Positions 1-10,794 of a stretch of 64,000 bases of DNA are shown one piece after another. The notes under the pieces were generated by a model that was given only the letters and a program-made list of their open reading frames with translations, had not been told where the DNA came from and did not search any database. This stretch comes from Cordylochernes scorpioides (taxonomy: Eukaryota; Arthropoda; Arachnida; Pseudoscorpiones; Chernetidae): assembly GCA_030710605.1 (NCBI GenBank), contig CP092868.1, positions 29,770,011-29,834,010 on the forward strand, given 5' to 3'. How positions within the stretch are numbered: position 1 is the stretch's first letter; every line of letters begins with the position of its first letter. The translations under genes were made by a program, and so were the position numbers.

Positions 1-8
1 AGAGCCAT

Positions 9-358
9 TGTCGGGAAAGGAATATGTTAATCTTCTGTATAGATTTGAAACTATGTAAGTTTAATTCATTTTTTTTTTTATTGTTTTATGTAAATACTTA
101 TTTGTATATATGTTTATTCGCGACTAGAAATGAAATCAGATTTTGTAATTCACTGGTTGGACTCTCGTGTTGTTGCTTGGCCAATCATCGACAGATACCT
201 GCCCTAGAGACAACAACGGAATTCCGCAGTTTTTTTTTTCTTGGAAACACTCTTCCCTACATAGAGAAAGGTTGGTGTTCTCCCCCCCGTGACCTGAAAT
301 AGAGACTTTGGGCGTCTGGGAAAAATAGAGCCTGGGCACTGCGCCGCAGAACGCGACA
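9..358. mobile_element. Solo LTR, 350 bp
   Basis: The segment starts TGTCG and ends CGACA (perfect 5-bp terminal inverted repeats, TG...CA) and is flanked by a 5-bp direct repeat GCCAT (4-8 and 359-363). In unit 3 the same sequence is uninterrupted with one GCCAT (51122-51126), which is an empty site. Size, termini and a 5-bp duplication are those of a solo LTR of a Ty3/gypsy- or BEL-type retrotransposon. No internal retrotransposon region is next to it. Confidence 0.82.
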
Positions 359-531
359 GCCATCTATCCCTAGACTGCATGTAAACGCCTCCTGAAAATA
401 CTACTTAACTAACTACTGCCTCTCTTGAAGACTTCAAAAATCTCTGGAGAGTGCTACTTTGGGAACCACGCTTCTAAACAGTCTTTATTGTTTGAAGAAC
501 CTAAAATGAGGAAAAGAGAAAAGCCAAACAT

Positions 532-605
532 GTCTCCGTGGCGCAATCGGCTAGCGCGTTTGGCTGTTAACCGAAAGGTTGGTGGTTCGAGCCCCCCCGG
601 GAACT
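532..605 (+). pseudogene. tRNA-Asn(GUU) relic
   Basis: Same cloverleaf and GTT anticodon as the other tRNA-Asn copies, but with an acceptor-stem mismatch (GGGAAC instead of GGGGAC), a broken T-stem pair (CCCCC for CCACC) and a G-T wobble in the anticodon stem. A T-run follows. Probably decayed; the counterpart in unit 3 (51295) is better preserved. Confidence 0.75.
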
Positions 606-709
606 TTTTTTTTTTTTTTATATCAATTGATACTTATATCTGATAAATAATTATCATTATAATTGCTCTTTTAACTCAACCTTTTATGTGAATAACATAA
701 GTTGGCAGT

Positions 710-717
710 ATGCAAAT
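710..717 (+). promoter_or_regulatory. Octamer-like ATGCAAAT upstream of tRNA-Asn
   Basis: A perfect octamer lies 165 bp upstream of the tRNA at 883. Other tRNA-Asn copies carry ATGTAAAT at the start of the same ~250-bp upstream module. Octamers act as distal elements of snRNA-type promoters in animals, but the site may simply be part of duplicated flanking DNA. Confidence 0.25.
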
Positions 718-882
718 AAAGCGCCTAGACTTCTTGAACGCCCCCAAATGCTTTCCAACTCACTAGTGTCTCTCTTGAAGACTTCAAAGCCTCTAGAGCC
801 TGCCTCCTTTTTAGGATCAGTGTTCTTTGCAGTTTTATTTATTAAGGAACCTGAAGTTATGAAAAGAGAAAGTGCTAAACAT

Positions 883-902
883 GTCTCCGTGGCGCAATCG
901 GC

Positions 903-938
<36 letters not shown>

Positions 939-956
939 TGAGCCCACCCGGGGACT
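883..956 (+). tRNA. tRNA-Asn(GUU)
   Basis: Full cloverleaf with 7-bp acceptor stem, anticodon loop CTGTTAA and strong T-run terminator. The T-loop reads TTTGAGC instead of TTCGAGC, changing the almost invariant C56, which is also part of the B box; function may be weakened. About 200 bp of upstream sequence is shared with the other copies. Confidence 0.8.
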
Positions 957-985
957 TTTTTTTTAAATATGTTATAATATTATTA

Positions 986-1170
986 ATACAGAGTAGAACC
1001 TCCCTGTAAAGGACACCTAATTACAGAGCCAAAGTGTCCTTTAGGGAGAGATGTACTCTTAGCGGAGAGTTGCTAAATAGAAAAAAAAATGGTAATTTTG
1101 AAAATGAAAACTGTCCTTTGTAGAGAGGTGACCTCTAGCGCGGGTGTCCTCTCATGTAGGTCCTACTGTA
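986..1170. mobile_element. pogo/Tc1-mariner-type MITE
   Basis: Member of a ~165-185 bp family with terminal inverted repeats near TACAGTAGAACCTCC / GGAGGTTCTACTGTA and a TA target site, and internal inverted text about 'aaggacac' and 'gtgtcctt'. The 5' terminus has two extra bases (CAGAGTAG). No transposase. Confidence 0.82.
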
Positions 1171-2598
1171 CTAAATAATGACTTTGTGTTTTCACTCAAC
1201 CCACCATGTGAATAATATAGAGTATTATCCTTATTTTTAAAAATATATAAGCACTTTTCTTAAAAACTGTATATTTTTTAGAATATTTTAACTGATCTTC
1301 AAAAGTTTCATAAATTTATCCTGGTAAGATGATATTCTGCACTCCAGGGGAACCAGGGTTATAAATATCTCTCTCATAAATTTGTAACTTAAACACAGCT
1401 AAGGATTACCACATGTGACAACGATGTGTACGGATTCTGTCCCACGGGGTCAAAAACAGCCGTCACAGGGAAGTTGTTGAGCAAAGGAGATAATGGAATT
1501 ATTGATTCCTTCCCTTGAACTAAATCCAATGGAAAAATAGCGCCGCCATTGAAGACCAAGACCTACCCATGAGCTGAGAAACTGTAAGAGATTTTTTTTA
1601 AAGAATGAAAATTACATTTAAAAAAATATTTTTTATGACTGATAACAACTCCGCCTTTGCCGGTCCCAAGCCCGGTTGAAAAAGGAGGAAGGGCAGCAGT
1701 AACAAGCTCACAAAAAAACCTGGGCTCAGCTGGCCCGGCTGATAGTACCCTGTAAGGGGTTCTAATCCAGGGATACAGGATGAGCAGTGTTTGTACTTCA
1801 TGTTAGGAGCGGCTGTACATGGCGTCTGTTCCTCATGTCAAAAGCGGCCATTTATTTTGAAGCTAAGTCGGCCTGCTACTGAGTAGTGCTCCTAGTCTTA
1901 ATGACAAAGGCAGACGCATTCTACTTCACCCAGTCGTGATAGTTGTCAAGAAGATGACTGATAGCTTCCTATAATAATCATTTACCTTATCTACATATCC
2001 CAAGTACAAGTGATATAGGCCATGATAAGTCTGGTTGGTAGTAGCGACTACCTTTTACTGTAAGTTGCACTACATGTCTACCTATGTATAAAACAATTCA
2101 CTTTTTGTGTACACACCTATTCCAGTTTGAATACTTGCACTCTCACTGATTTGATTTAACTTGTACAAGAATGGGAGGATACTATTGAAGCAAGTAAAAA
2201 AAGAGCTCATTGCGGTATTAGATCGGTGTCATGGTTATTGAAAAATCGACAGTGTATGTCATTCCTCCAACAACCCCCTACGACCACCATTGTAAAATAA
2301 AAATGACATAATACAACCTCTAATAAGAGACTACCTCCATGAAAGAGCAGATGCATCTATGTTTTCTAGAAGATCTACCATGAGGAGTTATAGCAATACA
2401 TGCAGTTTATAACTTCGATTTAACGTGCCTATTCTATGGTCAAATGTAAATATTCAGAGATATAAAGGAAATTAATCAGGTCAAAATAAACCAAAAACTA
2501 CATAGTTTTACTATTTAAATGTAATGGATATCAATAAAAAGAGTAAAATAATGTTTTTAAACAAGTGTATACATTTTTTCAGTTCAAAATAATTCTGC
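1171..2598. other. Conserved spacer, no gene seen
   Basis: Matches 27553-28977 and 51947-53372 in the other units. No tRNA, long open frame or clear element boundary. A stretch near 1660-1800 is richer in GC but has no frame kept between units. Confidence 0.5.
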
Positions 2599-2609
2599 AT
2601 GTTACATAT

Positions 2610-3073
2610 ATCTTTTATTTATTTCAACACACAAAACGCGATATCCCGGCTAGGGATAATTGCGTCGATTTACAATTTTTAAACAGAAACAGTTATAAAC
2701 ATATTATACAAGAAAGTAATCAAAATAAAAATAGAAACAATAATATATATTAGGAACCTGAACCTTTCAGGTTTGAAAGATAATCATAAATATATCTACA
2801 AAAATAGTTAAATCTATGATAATTCTCTCTGCTATTTACAAATTGATATAGATCTACAACATTGTTTATTGTCTGTTGTCTAGCGGTAGAGTGGACATTC
2901 CAACAGTAGATGTCTCGAGTCCTGGATTTCCTTGCCACAGTGACAGCTAGAGTCCTCAACCGCTCCAATTGTTGATAAAAATCCCTTAAAATATCCGTGG
3001 TTCGTTGTAAACTGGGTATTATAAAAATTGGAACGGAAAAATGTTGGAATTCAAAACGGTAAAAAGCTTTGGA
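2610..3073 (-). mobile_element. 5'-truncated LINE 3' end (family A)
   Basis: Flanked by an 11-bp target duplication ATGTTACATAT (2599-2609, 3074-3084). Read on the minus strand it encodes the end of a reverse transcriptase with a C-x-C-x8-H-x4-C knuckle (CHCGKEIQDSRHLLLEC) and ends in an AAATAAAT-rich tail at the low-coordinate side. Present also in unit 3; absent in unit 2, where the target is intact at 28978. Confidence 0.85.
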
Positions 3074-3178
3074 ATGTTACATATGGAGATTTGAGTAAAG
3101 AGAAACTATTTATCATTTAAGAAAAAGGCATCTTTTATCATCATTTTTTATTAAAATTTTAGAAGTATAAAAAAAAAA

Positions 3179-3195
3179 CGTCCCCGGGTGGGCTC

Positions 3196-3232
<37 letters not shown>

Positions 3233-3252
3233 GCCGATTGCGCCACGGAGAC
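3179..3252 (-). tRNA. tRNA-Asn(GUU)
   Basis: 74 nt, all stems paired, GTT anticodon, consensus A and B boxes, T-run downstream (poly-A on the + strand just before 3179). Canonical metazoan tRNA-Asn. About 250 bp upstream (3253-3450) matches the upstream module of the + strand copies, so the + and - pairs form a large inverted duplication. Confidence 0.93.
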
Positions 3253-3549
3253 ATGCTTTACATATTTCTCTTTTCATAACTTTAGGTTCCTTTATAAATA
3301 CAAACTGTTAAAAACCGTGATCCAAAAAAGGGGGACAGTATCGCTCTTTTTAGGCTTTGAAATCGTCAAGAGGGGCACTAGTGAGTTGGAAAGGATTTGG
3401 GGGCGTTCAGGAAGTCTAGGGATAGTTGGCTTTTTATTTACATACTGCCAACTTATTTACATGAAGAATTGAGTTAAAAGAGCAATTATAATGATACTTA
3501 TTTATCTCTCAGATATAAAAGTATCAATAGATATTTAAACAAAAAAAAA

Positions 3550-3610
3550 CGTCCCCGGGTGGGCTCGAACCACCAACCTTTCGGTTAACAGCCGATTGCG
3601 CCACGGAGAC
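3550..3610 (-). pseudogene. tRNA-Asn pseudogene, 13-nt deletion
   Basis: Identical to functional copies except for loss of 13 nt between two GCCGA direct repeats (+ strand), which removes part of the D arm and of the anticodon stem. Length 61 instead of 74. The homologues at 29450 and 54291 are full length, so the deletion is private to unit 1. Confidence 0.93.
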
Positions 3611-4067
3611 ATGTTTTACATGTTTCTCTTTCCATAACTTTAGGTTCTTTTACCAATAATAACTGTTTAGAATTATGATTTCCAAAGGAGACAGTACCAC
3701 TCTCCAGAGAGATCTAAAGTCTTCAAGGGATGTAAAAAGTGAGTCCAGAGATATTTAAGGGAGGCGTTCAGGTAATCTAGGGATCTGTGGCTTATTTACA
3801 TACCGCAAACATATGTTAGATAATTGTAGAGGCATTTTGGTATTCCCTGTGGACACACACAAGCAGAGCTCTCAGAAAAGAATAAAGAAAAGGCATTGAA
3901 GCTTTTGTAATGTAGACATGGAGAAAGCCATTATAGACAATTGACAATTAAAATAATTTTATTGACATCTTGTCAATATATGCAAAGTGCACAGTCTGCA
4001 CTATTAAAAAAAAAAGATAATTATATATATGCATCACATACTATGTACAAAGAACATGGCGCCTCTG

Positions 4068-4160
4068 CCAGCGCTGCAGAGTTTGTTGGAGAATCGCCAG
4101 TGGGTGTCCAGCGACACCACGTATTTCGCGTTCTACGAAGAATACGCCAATAAGCCACTT
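4068..4160 (+). other. Short exon-like open stretch, unidentified
   Basis: An open frame beginning MAPLPALQSLLENRQW recurs in unit 3 (54804) and, without the ATG, in unit 2 (30391). Differences between copies are mostly amino-acid changing, so current coding constraint is doubtful. Probably a relic of a coding region carried with the LINE end that follows. Confidence 0.3.
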
Positions 4161-4239
4161 ATAGAGAGAGAGAGTACCATGGAAACATATAAAAGAGCAA
4201 ATTATCAATATTGAATGAAATTAAACCTGGTAGAGATCG

Positions 4240-4480
4240 CTAGAATCCCAAATATATAAATAAAGACTGACCTATTTGAACACCTAATGAGAATAAATGG
4301 TTTAGAAAAGATGTTGATGTTAGGAAAAATTTATGGAAGAGAGGAAGACTTGTAATGAGCTGGCTAGAAAGGATCAAGAAAGCTGCCGGAAGATGGGCTT
4401 CAATGATCGTCACTAACAGTTCAAATTGGAGAATATTTGTCCATATAGTCACCAAAAGTTGAACTCAACTTGATAAAACA
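4240..4480 (+). mobile_element. LINE C-terminal fragment (RTE/L1-like)
   Basis: In plus frames the text resembles the extreme C-terminus of LINE reverse transcriptases: leucine-rich start (EKMLMLGKIDGR), then SWLEGVKKAAGRW and WRIFVHIVT. Frame interrupted. Copies at 30590, 31330 and 55000. Confidence 0.55.
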
Positions 4481-4541
4481 TAAAATCAACAACAGATGAT
4501 ACACATAAAGGATTGGGAAAAAGAGCAACTATATAATCATT

Positions 4542-4969
4542 GTGAAAAAATAGTACAAAATATAAATTGTACTGGGATCAGGTGAATAAATTAAGAAAAG
4601 GGCATCTACAACTTTTAGTTGAACGATCAGTAGATGTATTTTTATTAATTTATTCACCTGATCCCAGTTCAATTTCACATTTTACTATTTTTCACATTGC
4701 TTAGCGTTCTCACGTACTTCTTGCCTTAACTACCCGTTTCACGATTTTTCAGGATGCCTGAATAACCAATTTTTTAGTCGTTGAGGTACAGCTTTTACCA
4801 CGCTGACGAGAGTCAACAGCCCGAAACATGTACGTGGTTTGTTTTTCTTGGTTAATCATGAATGGATATTTGGCCATAAAACAATGAACAGTTGATATTT
4901 ATTCCGACATATGGCGCAAGCCATTCGCAAATTCTAGTTGCAAGATCTGGAGATGCCTTTTTCTTAATT
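4542..4969 (+). mobile_element. Hammerhead-bearing retroelement copy
   Basis: Single degenerate copy of the family described at 25431. It begins with a foldback of about 70-bp arms (4542-4690) and includes a decayed hammerhead at 4798. Ends in CTTTTTCTTAATT as the other copies do. Confidence 0.7.
4798..4837 (+). ncRNA. Degenerate hammerhead ribozyme
   Basis: Stem I (CCACG/CGTGG), CTGACGA and GAAAC are present, but stem II is mispaired (GAGT against GCCC) and stem III reads ACATGT, so self-cleavage is doubtful. Confidence 0.6.
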
Positions 4970-5020
4970 ATCATTATTATTATTTATGTTTATTAAAAAT
5001 AAGAGGCTAGTAAAAAAAAA

Positions 5021-5037
5021 CGTCCCCGGGTGGGCTC

Positions 5038-5074
<37 letters not shown>

Positions 5075-5094
5075 GCCGATTGCGCCACGGAGAC
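5021..5094 (-). tRNA. tRNA-Asn(GUU)
   Basis: Canonical 74-nt tRNA-Asn with GTT anticodon, intact stems and boxes, followed by a T-run. Third minus-strand copy of the unit; its upstream module (5095-5300) is a more divergent version of the shared ~250 bp flank. Confidence 0.93.
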
Positions 5095-5396
5095 ATGCTC
5101 AGCTTTCCTCTTTTCTTCACTTTAGGTTTCTTTATCAAAATTGATTGTTTAGAATTGAGATTCCCAAAGAGGGCAGTACTGTTCTTCCAGAAAGCTCTGA
5201 AATCTTCAAGGGAAGCGGGGGAACTAGTGAGTTCTGAAGTATTTGAGGGGGATGTTCAGGCAGTCTAGGGAGTGGTGGCTCTTTATTTACATACTGACGC
5301 TAACATTTGGAGGTTCTCCGTCTCAAAGTTCGATTCTAAGATATTCTAAACATAAATCTACAAAATTTTACACCAAGCAAATTTAAAATAACCAAG

Positions 5397-5563
5397 TACA
5401 GTAGAACCTCCCTGTAAATGACAACACCTAATTGCAGAGCCAAAGTGTCCTTTAGGCAGAGGTGTCCTCTTACAGGAGAGTTGCTAAATAGGAAAAATGG
5501 TAATTTTGCAAATGAAAATTGTCCTTTATAGAGAGGTGTCGGCTAAAAGGAGGTTCTACTGTA
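5397..5563. mobile_element. pogo-like MITE
   Basis: Complete copy between TACAGTAGAACCTCC and GGAGGTTCTACTGTA; homologous insertions at 32470 and 56228, so older than the duplication. Confidence 0.88.
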
Positions 5564-5856
5564 CTAGACTAATTTATTTTTCATTGTCAGTCACAGAAAA
5601 TTATTTTAATGATATTGATTCGTCATGTTTTATGGACAGAAACAAGATTTTTTTTTCACAGCGAAACATTCACCCGCGAAGCATATATAAATAAAGAAGT
5701 TTCAAAGAGCACTTCACTCTATTCCATTAAAACCTCTAATAAAAAAATTCATAAATTTAACAAATAGGTGTATATAGATGAAGTTGCAATTTATAATATA
5801 GGCTATTCAAAGCCTATTCAAATTGAACCAATAACTAATTTACATATTTAGTGATA

Positions 5857-6451
5857 AAAGAGAGAGAAAATAGAGGTAACCCGGGCTCCTAGAGCATAAA
5901 TCGCCAACTACCCGGGCTGTACAGCTACAGTCTAGAAGTCTTTTGTTGTTGTTTCTTATCCCCTTGAGTAAAGATTACACGAATTCCATAAGTTCATGAT
6001 CTCATGGAATGGGGTATAGGGGTTCAGCTTTCGTTGATCATGGCACCATGATCCAGGCACACTTTGGTGAAAGTCTGACTTTTCCTGTTATTTGAGGGCA
6101 TTCCTAACATGGAAGCCTTTGCTGCCGACATAACATGAGTACAGACGCAGCTCCTCCATATCCCTGGAGTGGGACTATTGCTGAGGTCCATCAACCGGGT
6201 CAGTTGAACTCAAGATTTTTAAAGAAGTCTTCAAATCTTAATATTTTTAATTTAATCTTTAAAGAAGTATAGTCATGGAGAGTAGATTGCTGAGGTGAAC
6301 CAGGTAGTTCCAGGCTGAGTCAGGAAGTAGGGGCAGGGTTGAAGTCTTGTACTCCAAGCAGCGTCTGTAGCCTGTGTAGCATACAAGCTGGACAGGAGAA
6401 AAGGAGGTGATCCACAGTCTGTGACTCTTCCCGGCACTGAGGACATGTTGG
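5857..6451 (-). mobile_element. 5'-truncated LINE 3' end (family B)
   Basis: Flanked by a 12-bp duplication TATTTAGTGATA (5845-5856, 6452-6463). The minus strand encodes CPQCREESQTVDHLLFSC, the C-x2-C-x8-H-x4-C knuckle at the end of LINE reverse transcriptases, then a stop and ~400 bp of 3' UTR. Also in unit 2 (32930), absent in unit 3 (empty site 56652-56663). Confidence 0.85.
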
Positions 6452-6524
6452 TATTTAGTGATATAAAAATGATGGTTAGATCTGTAAGGAATTAGACTCT
6501 AGAATTTGAAAATAGACAAATATC

Positions 6525-6725
6525 TGCCCGGTAAGCGGAACACTGTGGGTTCGATTCCATCCCTGGACACTTTTATTTTTCCGTTTATTATTACTCTTCA
6601 CAATTCATCCTTTCATACTTCATCCCTAAGGTTAGAAATAATCGTTATTTCTCCTTAAATAAATTTCGATTTTTCGTTCAAAAGAAACACATGCGGGATA
6701 ATTTTCAAATGTCGTTTTACAATCG
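6525..6725 (+). mobile_element. tRNA-derived SINE-like element, 5' truncated
   Basis: Has a Pol III B box (GGTTCGATTCC, 6548-6558) and a tRNA-like 3' end, followed by a ~150-bp body. The body is the same sequence that forms the arms of the foldback elements at 7093, 34473, 56834 and 57485. Confidence 0.6.
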
Positions 6726-6882
6726 GACTACCTTGCTTATTTTAGGATAAGAAAATGTAATGTTAATGTTGTTACATTATGATTGTTATTAATGTATTCT
6801 TAAAACATTGGTCGTTCTATGAACAGGACTATAACGACATCCAGTTATAAGTCTTATTGAAGCTTTACCTTAAAAAGTTAAA

Positions 6883-7046
6883 TACAGTAGAACCTCCCTG
6901 TAAAGAACACCTAATTGCAGAGCCAAAATGTCCTTTAGAGAGAGGTGTCCTCTTATCGGAGAGTTGCTAAATTGTAAAAATGGTAATTTTGCAAATTAAA
7001 ACTGTCCTTTGTGGAGAGGTGTTCGCTAAAGGGAGGTTCTACTGTA
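6883..7046. mobile_element. pogo-like MITE
   Basis: Complete termini and TA flanks. Homologues at 34249 and 57262. Confidence 0.88.
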
Positions 7047-7092
7047 TATTTAACTCTAAATATTGTAATACAATATAATGCGGTTATGATTA

Positions 7093-7414
7093 TAGAACGG
7101 TGTTTAACAAGTTTTACCGCAAATGTTCCTTTTTACATGACGAAAAATAGTAATTTATTTCAAGAAGAAATAACGACTATTCCTATCCTTAGGGATGAAG
7201 TATGAAAGGATGAATTGTGAAGAGTAATGATGAACGGAAATCCCTGGACACTTTTATTTTTCCGTTCATCATTACTCTTCACAATTCATCCTTTCATACT
7301 TCATCCCTAAGGATAGGAATAGTCGTTATTTCTCCTTAAAATAATTTAAAAATTACTATTTTTCGTTCTGTAAAAAGAAACATTTGCGGTAAAACTTATT
7401 AAACATCGTTCTAA
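7093..7414. repeat. Foldback element (long palindrome)
   Basis: Two arms of about 145 bp in inverse orientation around a short spacer that still contains 'ccctggacac', the end of the tRNA-like head of the SINE at 6525. It therefore looks like an inverted dimer of the SINE body. Copies in units 2 and 3. Confidence 0.85.
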
Positions 7415-8069
7415 ATACTGTAAATTAATGTTAAAAACTGATTACAACACGATCAAATGATTCACATAATTATTTTATTTATTCTCACACAATATACAAT
7501 GAAGACATCTGCTACCCTATACTCTCATTTTTTAATCCCTATAAAAGCGTTTTATATAAATTTGGCTATTTCAGCATTTTTTCAACTTACTCGCCATGAA
7601 AATCCAATTATTTGGAATATTTGTAATAATCTCTAATCATAATAGATAATATTTGTTAAAGCATTTTATTCGTAGGACAACATTCACTTGGGGAGTACCC
7701 AGATGAAGCCGAGTCCTACTATATTGTAACGAATAGTATTTGAATAAAATGATACATATTATTTTATAAATACACATTCTGGATATACATTCTGGTAAAA
7801 CGGGTCATTCATTTAGTTAATTATATTCTTTAGAGGAAAAACTCATCCCTGGATGGTTTAATTTTCATATTTTAATTAAGAAATTAATTATCTCTTAAAC
7901 ACTCAGGTTTAAAATGGAATTGAAATCTGGTTCGTTGTTAGTAAATAGAGAATTTTCTGTGAATAAAGACAAAAGGTAATAAAAACGACAAGTTTTTTTT
8001 AATGAAGAACTCGTTTTTTACCTTTTATCTCTTCTTAGCAATAATATCCTGCGATTCTATCTTTTTTAT
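7415..8069. other. AT-rich spacer, no gene
   Basis: Conserved with 34795-35956 (which has a Helitron added) and 58340-59179. Contains the empty Helitron site at 7642/7643. No open frame or RNA gene seen. Confidence 0.5.
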
Positions 8070-8450
8070 TACAGTAGAACCTCCCTTTAGCGGACACCCC
8101 GCTAGAGGACACCTCTCCATAAAGGACAGTCGTCATTTGCAAAATTATCATTTTTACAATTTAGCAACTCTCCAATGGTTGCAAGGTTTTCCCACTATAT
8201 ACTAAGTGCAATTCTCAACCTGCAACCCCAAAACACATTATTGACTGTATTGACTTATCCATTGATGAGCTCTACTCTTCCCAGGCAGACACAATGAAAA
8301 GTCTCAAGGTTTACAAGCTTGATACCTTAATATGATTGAGTGGAGATAAAGAAGAAGAAGAAGAAGCAACTCTCCGGTAAGAGAACACATCTCCCTAAAG
8401 GACACTTTATCTCTGCAATTAGGTGTCGTTTACAGGGAGGTTCTACTGTA
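8070..8450. mobile_element. pogo-like MITE split by a LINE end
   Basis: MITE termini at both ends; the interior is interrupted at 8174-8364 by a LINE fragment flanked by an 11-bp duplication AGCAACTCTCC (8163-8173, 8365-8375). The same nested pair is at 35957 and 59180. Confidence 0.88.
8174..8364 (+). mobile_element. LINE 3' end (family D) with GAA tail
   Basis: Encodes a LINE C-terminus (HIIDCIDLSIDELYSSQ..., ending LKVYKLDTLI) followed by a GATAAAGAAGAAGAAG tail. 5' truncated, with 11-bp target duplication inside a MITE. Confidence 0.8.
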
Positions 8451-9449
8451 TATAAAATATATTTGTGTTCATGGAAAACACAAGAAGGTTGTCTCTTCTT
8501 GCGAGTGTGACAATAACAAAAAATATACAGAGAGTACATGTTGCCAAAACCAACACTCCTAAAATAGTGAAGGAAAGAAGAAAGGTCATACTTTAAATCA
8601 CATCGTTCCACGTCGTTCCTGGAAGCACCTCGCCAAATTTAACACGATTCAAATAAACAATGGACAACTATTTCTGCGACATCAAGTCACGCTGTAGTTG
8701 TTGTTCTGTTCACTGATTCTACTGCGTAGTTGGTCTTAGAATAGACTGTGGAAAACTTCGAACTTGTATCCACCAAGTTTAAAATATTCTTCAGTTTCTA
8801 TGCCCTTCTTGAGCCGGTCTTAGTGTCCTGTGGACACCTCGCTTCTCTATCTCTGAAATATTTTTCATTTGTGTATATTTTCACCTCTTTGGGTTCATTT
8901 TCGAGGTGCCAAGATGGTACCTTGACTTAATAAATTTGGGTATTTCTGTGTGCTCTTTATGTTTGTTTTACCATTGACAATGCAAGTCAAATTTGTGTTT
9001 CAATTTCTATTTCTGAAAATTATAACTAATGTTTCACTCAATTTTTATTACATATAATTAGAAGCTATTTTTTACTACACACCTTATACTGCAATGAATA
9101 AAAATCGAATAAGTGGGAGGGCATGACTCATCAGAGGTGAATCTTCCCAGAAGTTCGCTATTTTAATCTCTAGACCGCTCTACTATTGTGTAAGAGACTG
9201 ATCTTCTTATATACCCTGCATTTGTGATAGAATTCATTATGTTTTAAGAGAAATATGTAAATATGTTTCTAGGACTAGAAATACAGGGTGCGCAACAGCT
9301 ATTTAAGAACATTGAATGATGTCATCCTTTAGGTGTATGTGTTCATCTATATAAAACTTTAATATGTAACAAATGCTCTTTTTCCTTTGTCTATTCATTT
9401 TTTCCCATGGACACTATTTTGTTCTCAAATAGCTGTCGCATCCTGTATA

Positions 9450-9630
9450 TACAGTAAACCCTCCATGAGAGGACACTCCCGCTAGAGGACACCTCTCTAC
9501 TAAGAACAGTTTTCCTTTACAAAATTAACATTTTTACTATTTTGACACTCTCCAGTCAGAGGACACCTCTCCCTAAAGGACACTTTGTCTCTGCAATTAG
9601 TTGTCCTTTACAGAGAGGTTCTACTTTATA
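9450..9630. mobile_element. pogo-like MITE
   Basis: Slightly diverged termini (CAGTAAACCCTCC / GAGGTTCTACTTTA). Homologues at 37339 and 60560. Confidence 0.82.
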
Positions 9631-9889
9631 TAAATTAAATTTATGATGTTATTTAGCGCATCTCTTTATTGAGCTCCACCTTTCATTTCTTCAATAGCTT
9701 CCCTTTCCAGTCCATTATTTAAACTCTTATTATTATTTTCTTCTTTTTCTTCTTCTTCTTCTTACTGTTCTCTTTCCATTTACTTGAACCTTCATCACTT
9801 TATTCATCAATCCATTTCCTCTTGATATATGTTGCATTCAATTATTGCAAACTTTTCTGATGACTACAATCCTTTCCCAATCTTCTATG

Positions 9890-10128
9890 ACTTCATTCTG
9901 TCAGCCTTCGTGATTCCTATATGTAAAATGCTACTATTTTGTTTGAAATAGGGACCTGTAAACAAACCAATCACTGAATGCAACATTTAAACCAAACATC
10001 ACTGGGCATCTTTCCAGAATAACTGATAGCATATAACCAGCTCATCAACTGGTCACTATTCTAAGCAATCAATAGAATATTAATAATAGAATTCATTCTG
10101 TCAGCTCTCGTGATTCCTATATGTGTTG
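9890..10128. repeat. ~190-bp tandem repeat running into assembly gap
   Basis: One full copy starting at 'cattctgtcagcc' and the beginning of a second, which runs into the N block. Unit 3 has nearly three copies (61001-61550), unit 2 one (37750-37915). Confidence 0.75.
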
Positions 10129-10228
10129 NNNNNNNNNNNNNNNNNNNNNNNNNNNNNNNNNNNNNNNNNNNNNNNNNNNNNNNNNNNNNNNNNNNNNNNN
10201 NNNNNNNNNNNNNNNNNNNNNNNNNNNN
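10129..10228. other. Assembly gap (100 Ns)
   Basis: Exactly 100 Ns, a conventional unknown-size gap, placed at the second copy of a tandem repeat. The sequence to its right (10229-11400) is not in units 2 or 3, so a join error is possible here. Confidence 0.97.
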
Positions 10229-10374
10229 GATCTGTGAACCGAAACACGGTAATTTTTATTTTGGTTATTTGTTGTTCTAAGAACATAAAAATAAATTACC
10301 ACTAAGGCTTTATATATATCTTTAATTTGTAATAATTATTTTAACAATGTATTTCTTTTTTACATATCAAATAT

Positions 10375-10688
10375 AGACCCAGGACTCAAGACACTGCTGG
10401 AATGCCCACTCTTCTTTAGTGCTAGACAACAGAGAGTAAATAATGTTGTAGATCTATATCAATTTGTAAATAGCAGAGAGAATTAACACAGATTTAACCA
10501 TTTTTGTTAATATATTTATGATTATCTTTCTAACCTCTGGAAGGATCAGGTTTCTAATATATCATAATTTTTCTTTTTTTATTTATTTATTTTTGTATAA
10601 TATGTTTATAACTGCTTCTGTTTAAAAATGTAAATAGACGCAATTATCTCTAGCCGGGATATCGCGTTTTGTGTATTGAAATAAATAA
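10375..10688 (+). mobile_element. 5'-truncated LINE 3' end (family A)
   Basis: Same family as 2610-3073 but on the plus strand. Encodes the end of the knuckle region and NNVVDLYQFVNS; ends in an AAATAAATAAAT tail. Flanked by an 11-bp duplication ATATCAAATAT (10364-10374, 10689-10699). Confidence 0.85.
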
Positions 10689-10794
10689 ATATCAAATATT
10701 TTCTCTACAGACCTCTCTTTTTTACCTCAATGATAAAAGTTATTGATTCATAAAAAATATATAGCCATATCAATCAATGATGGTAAACGTAGGG

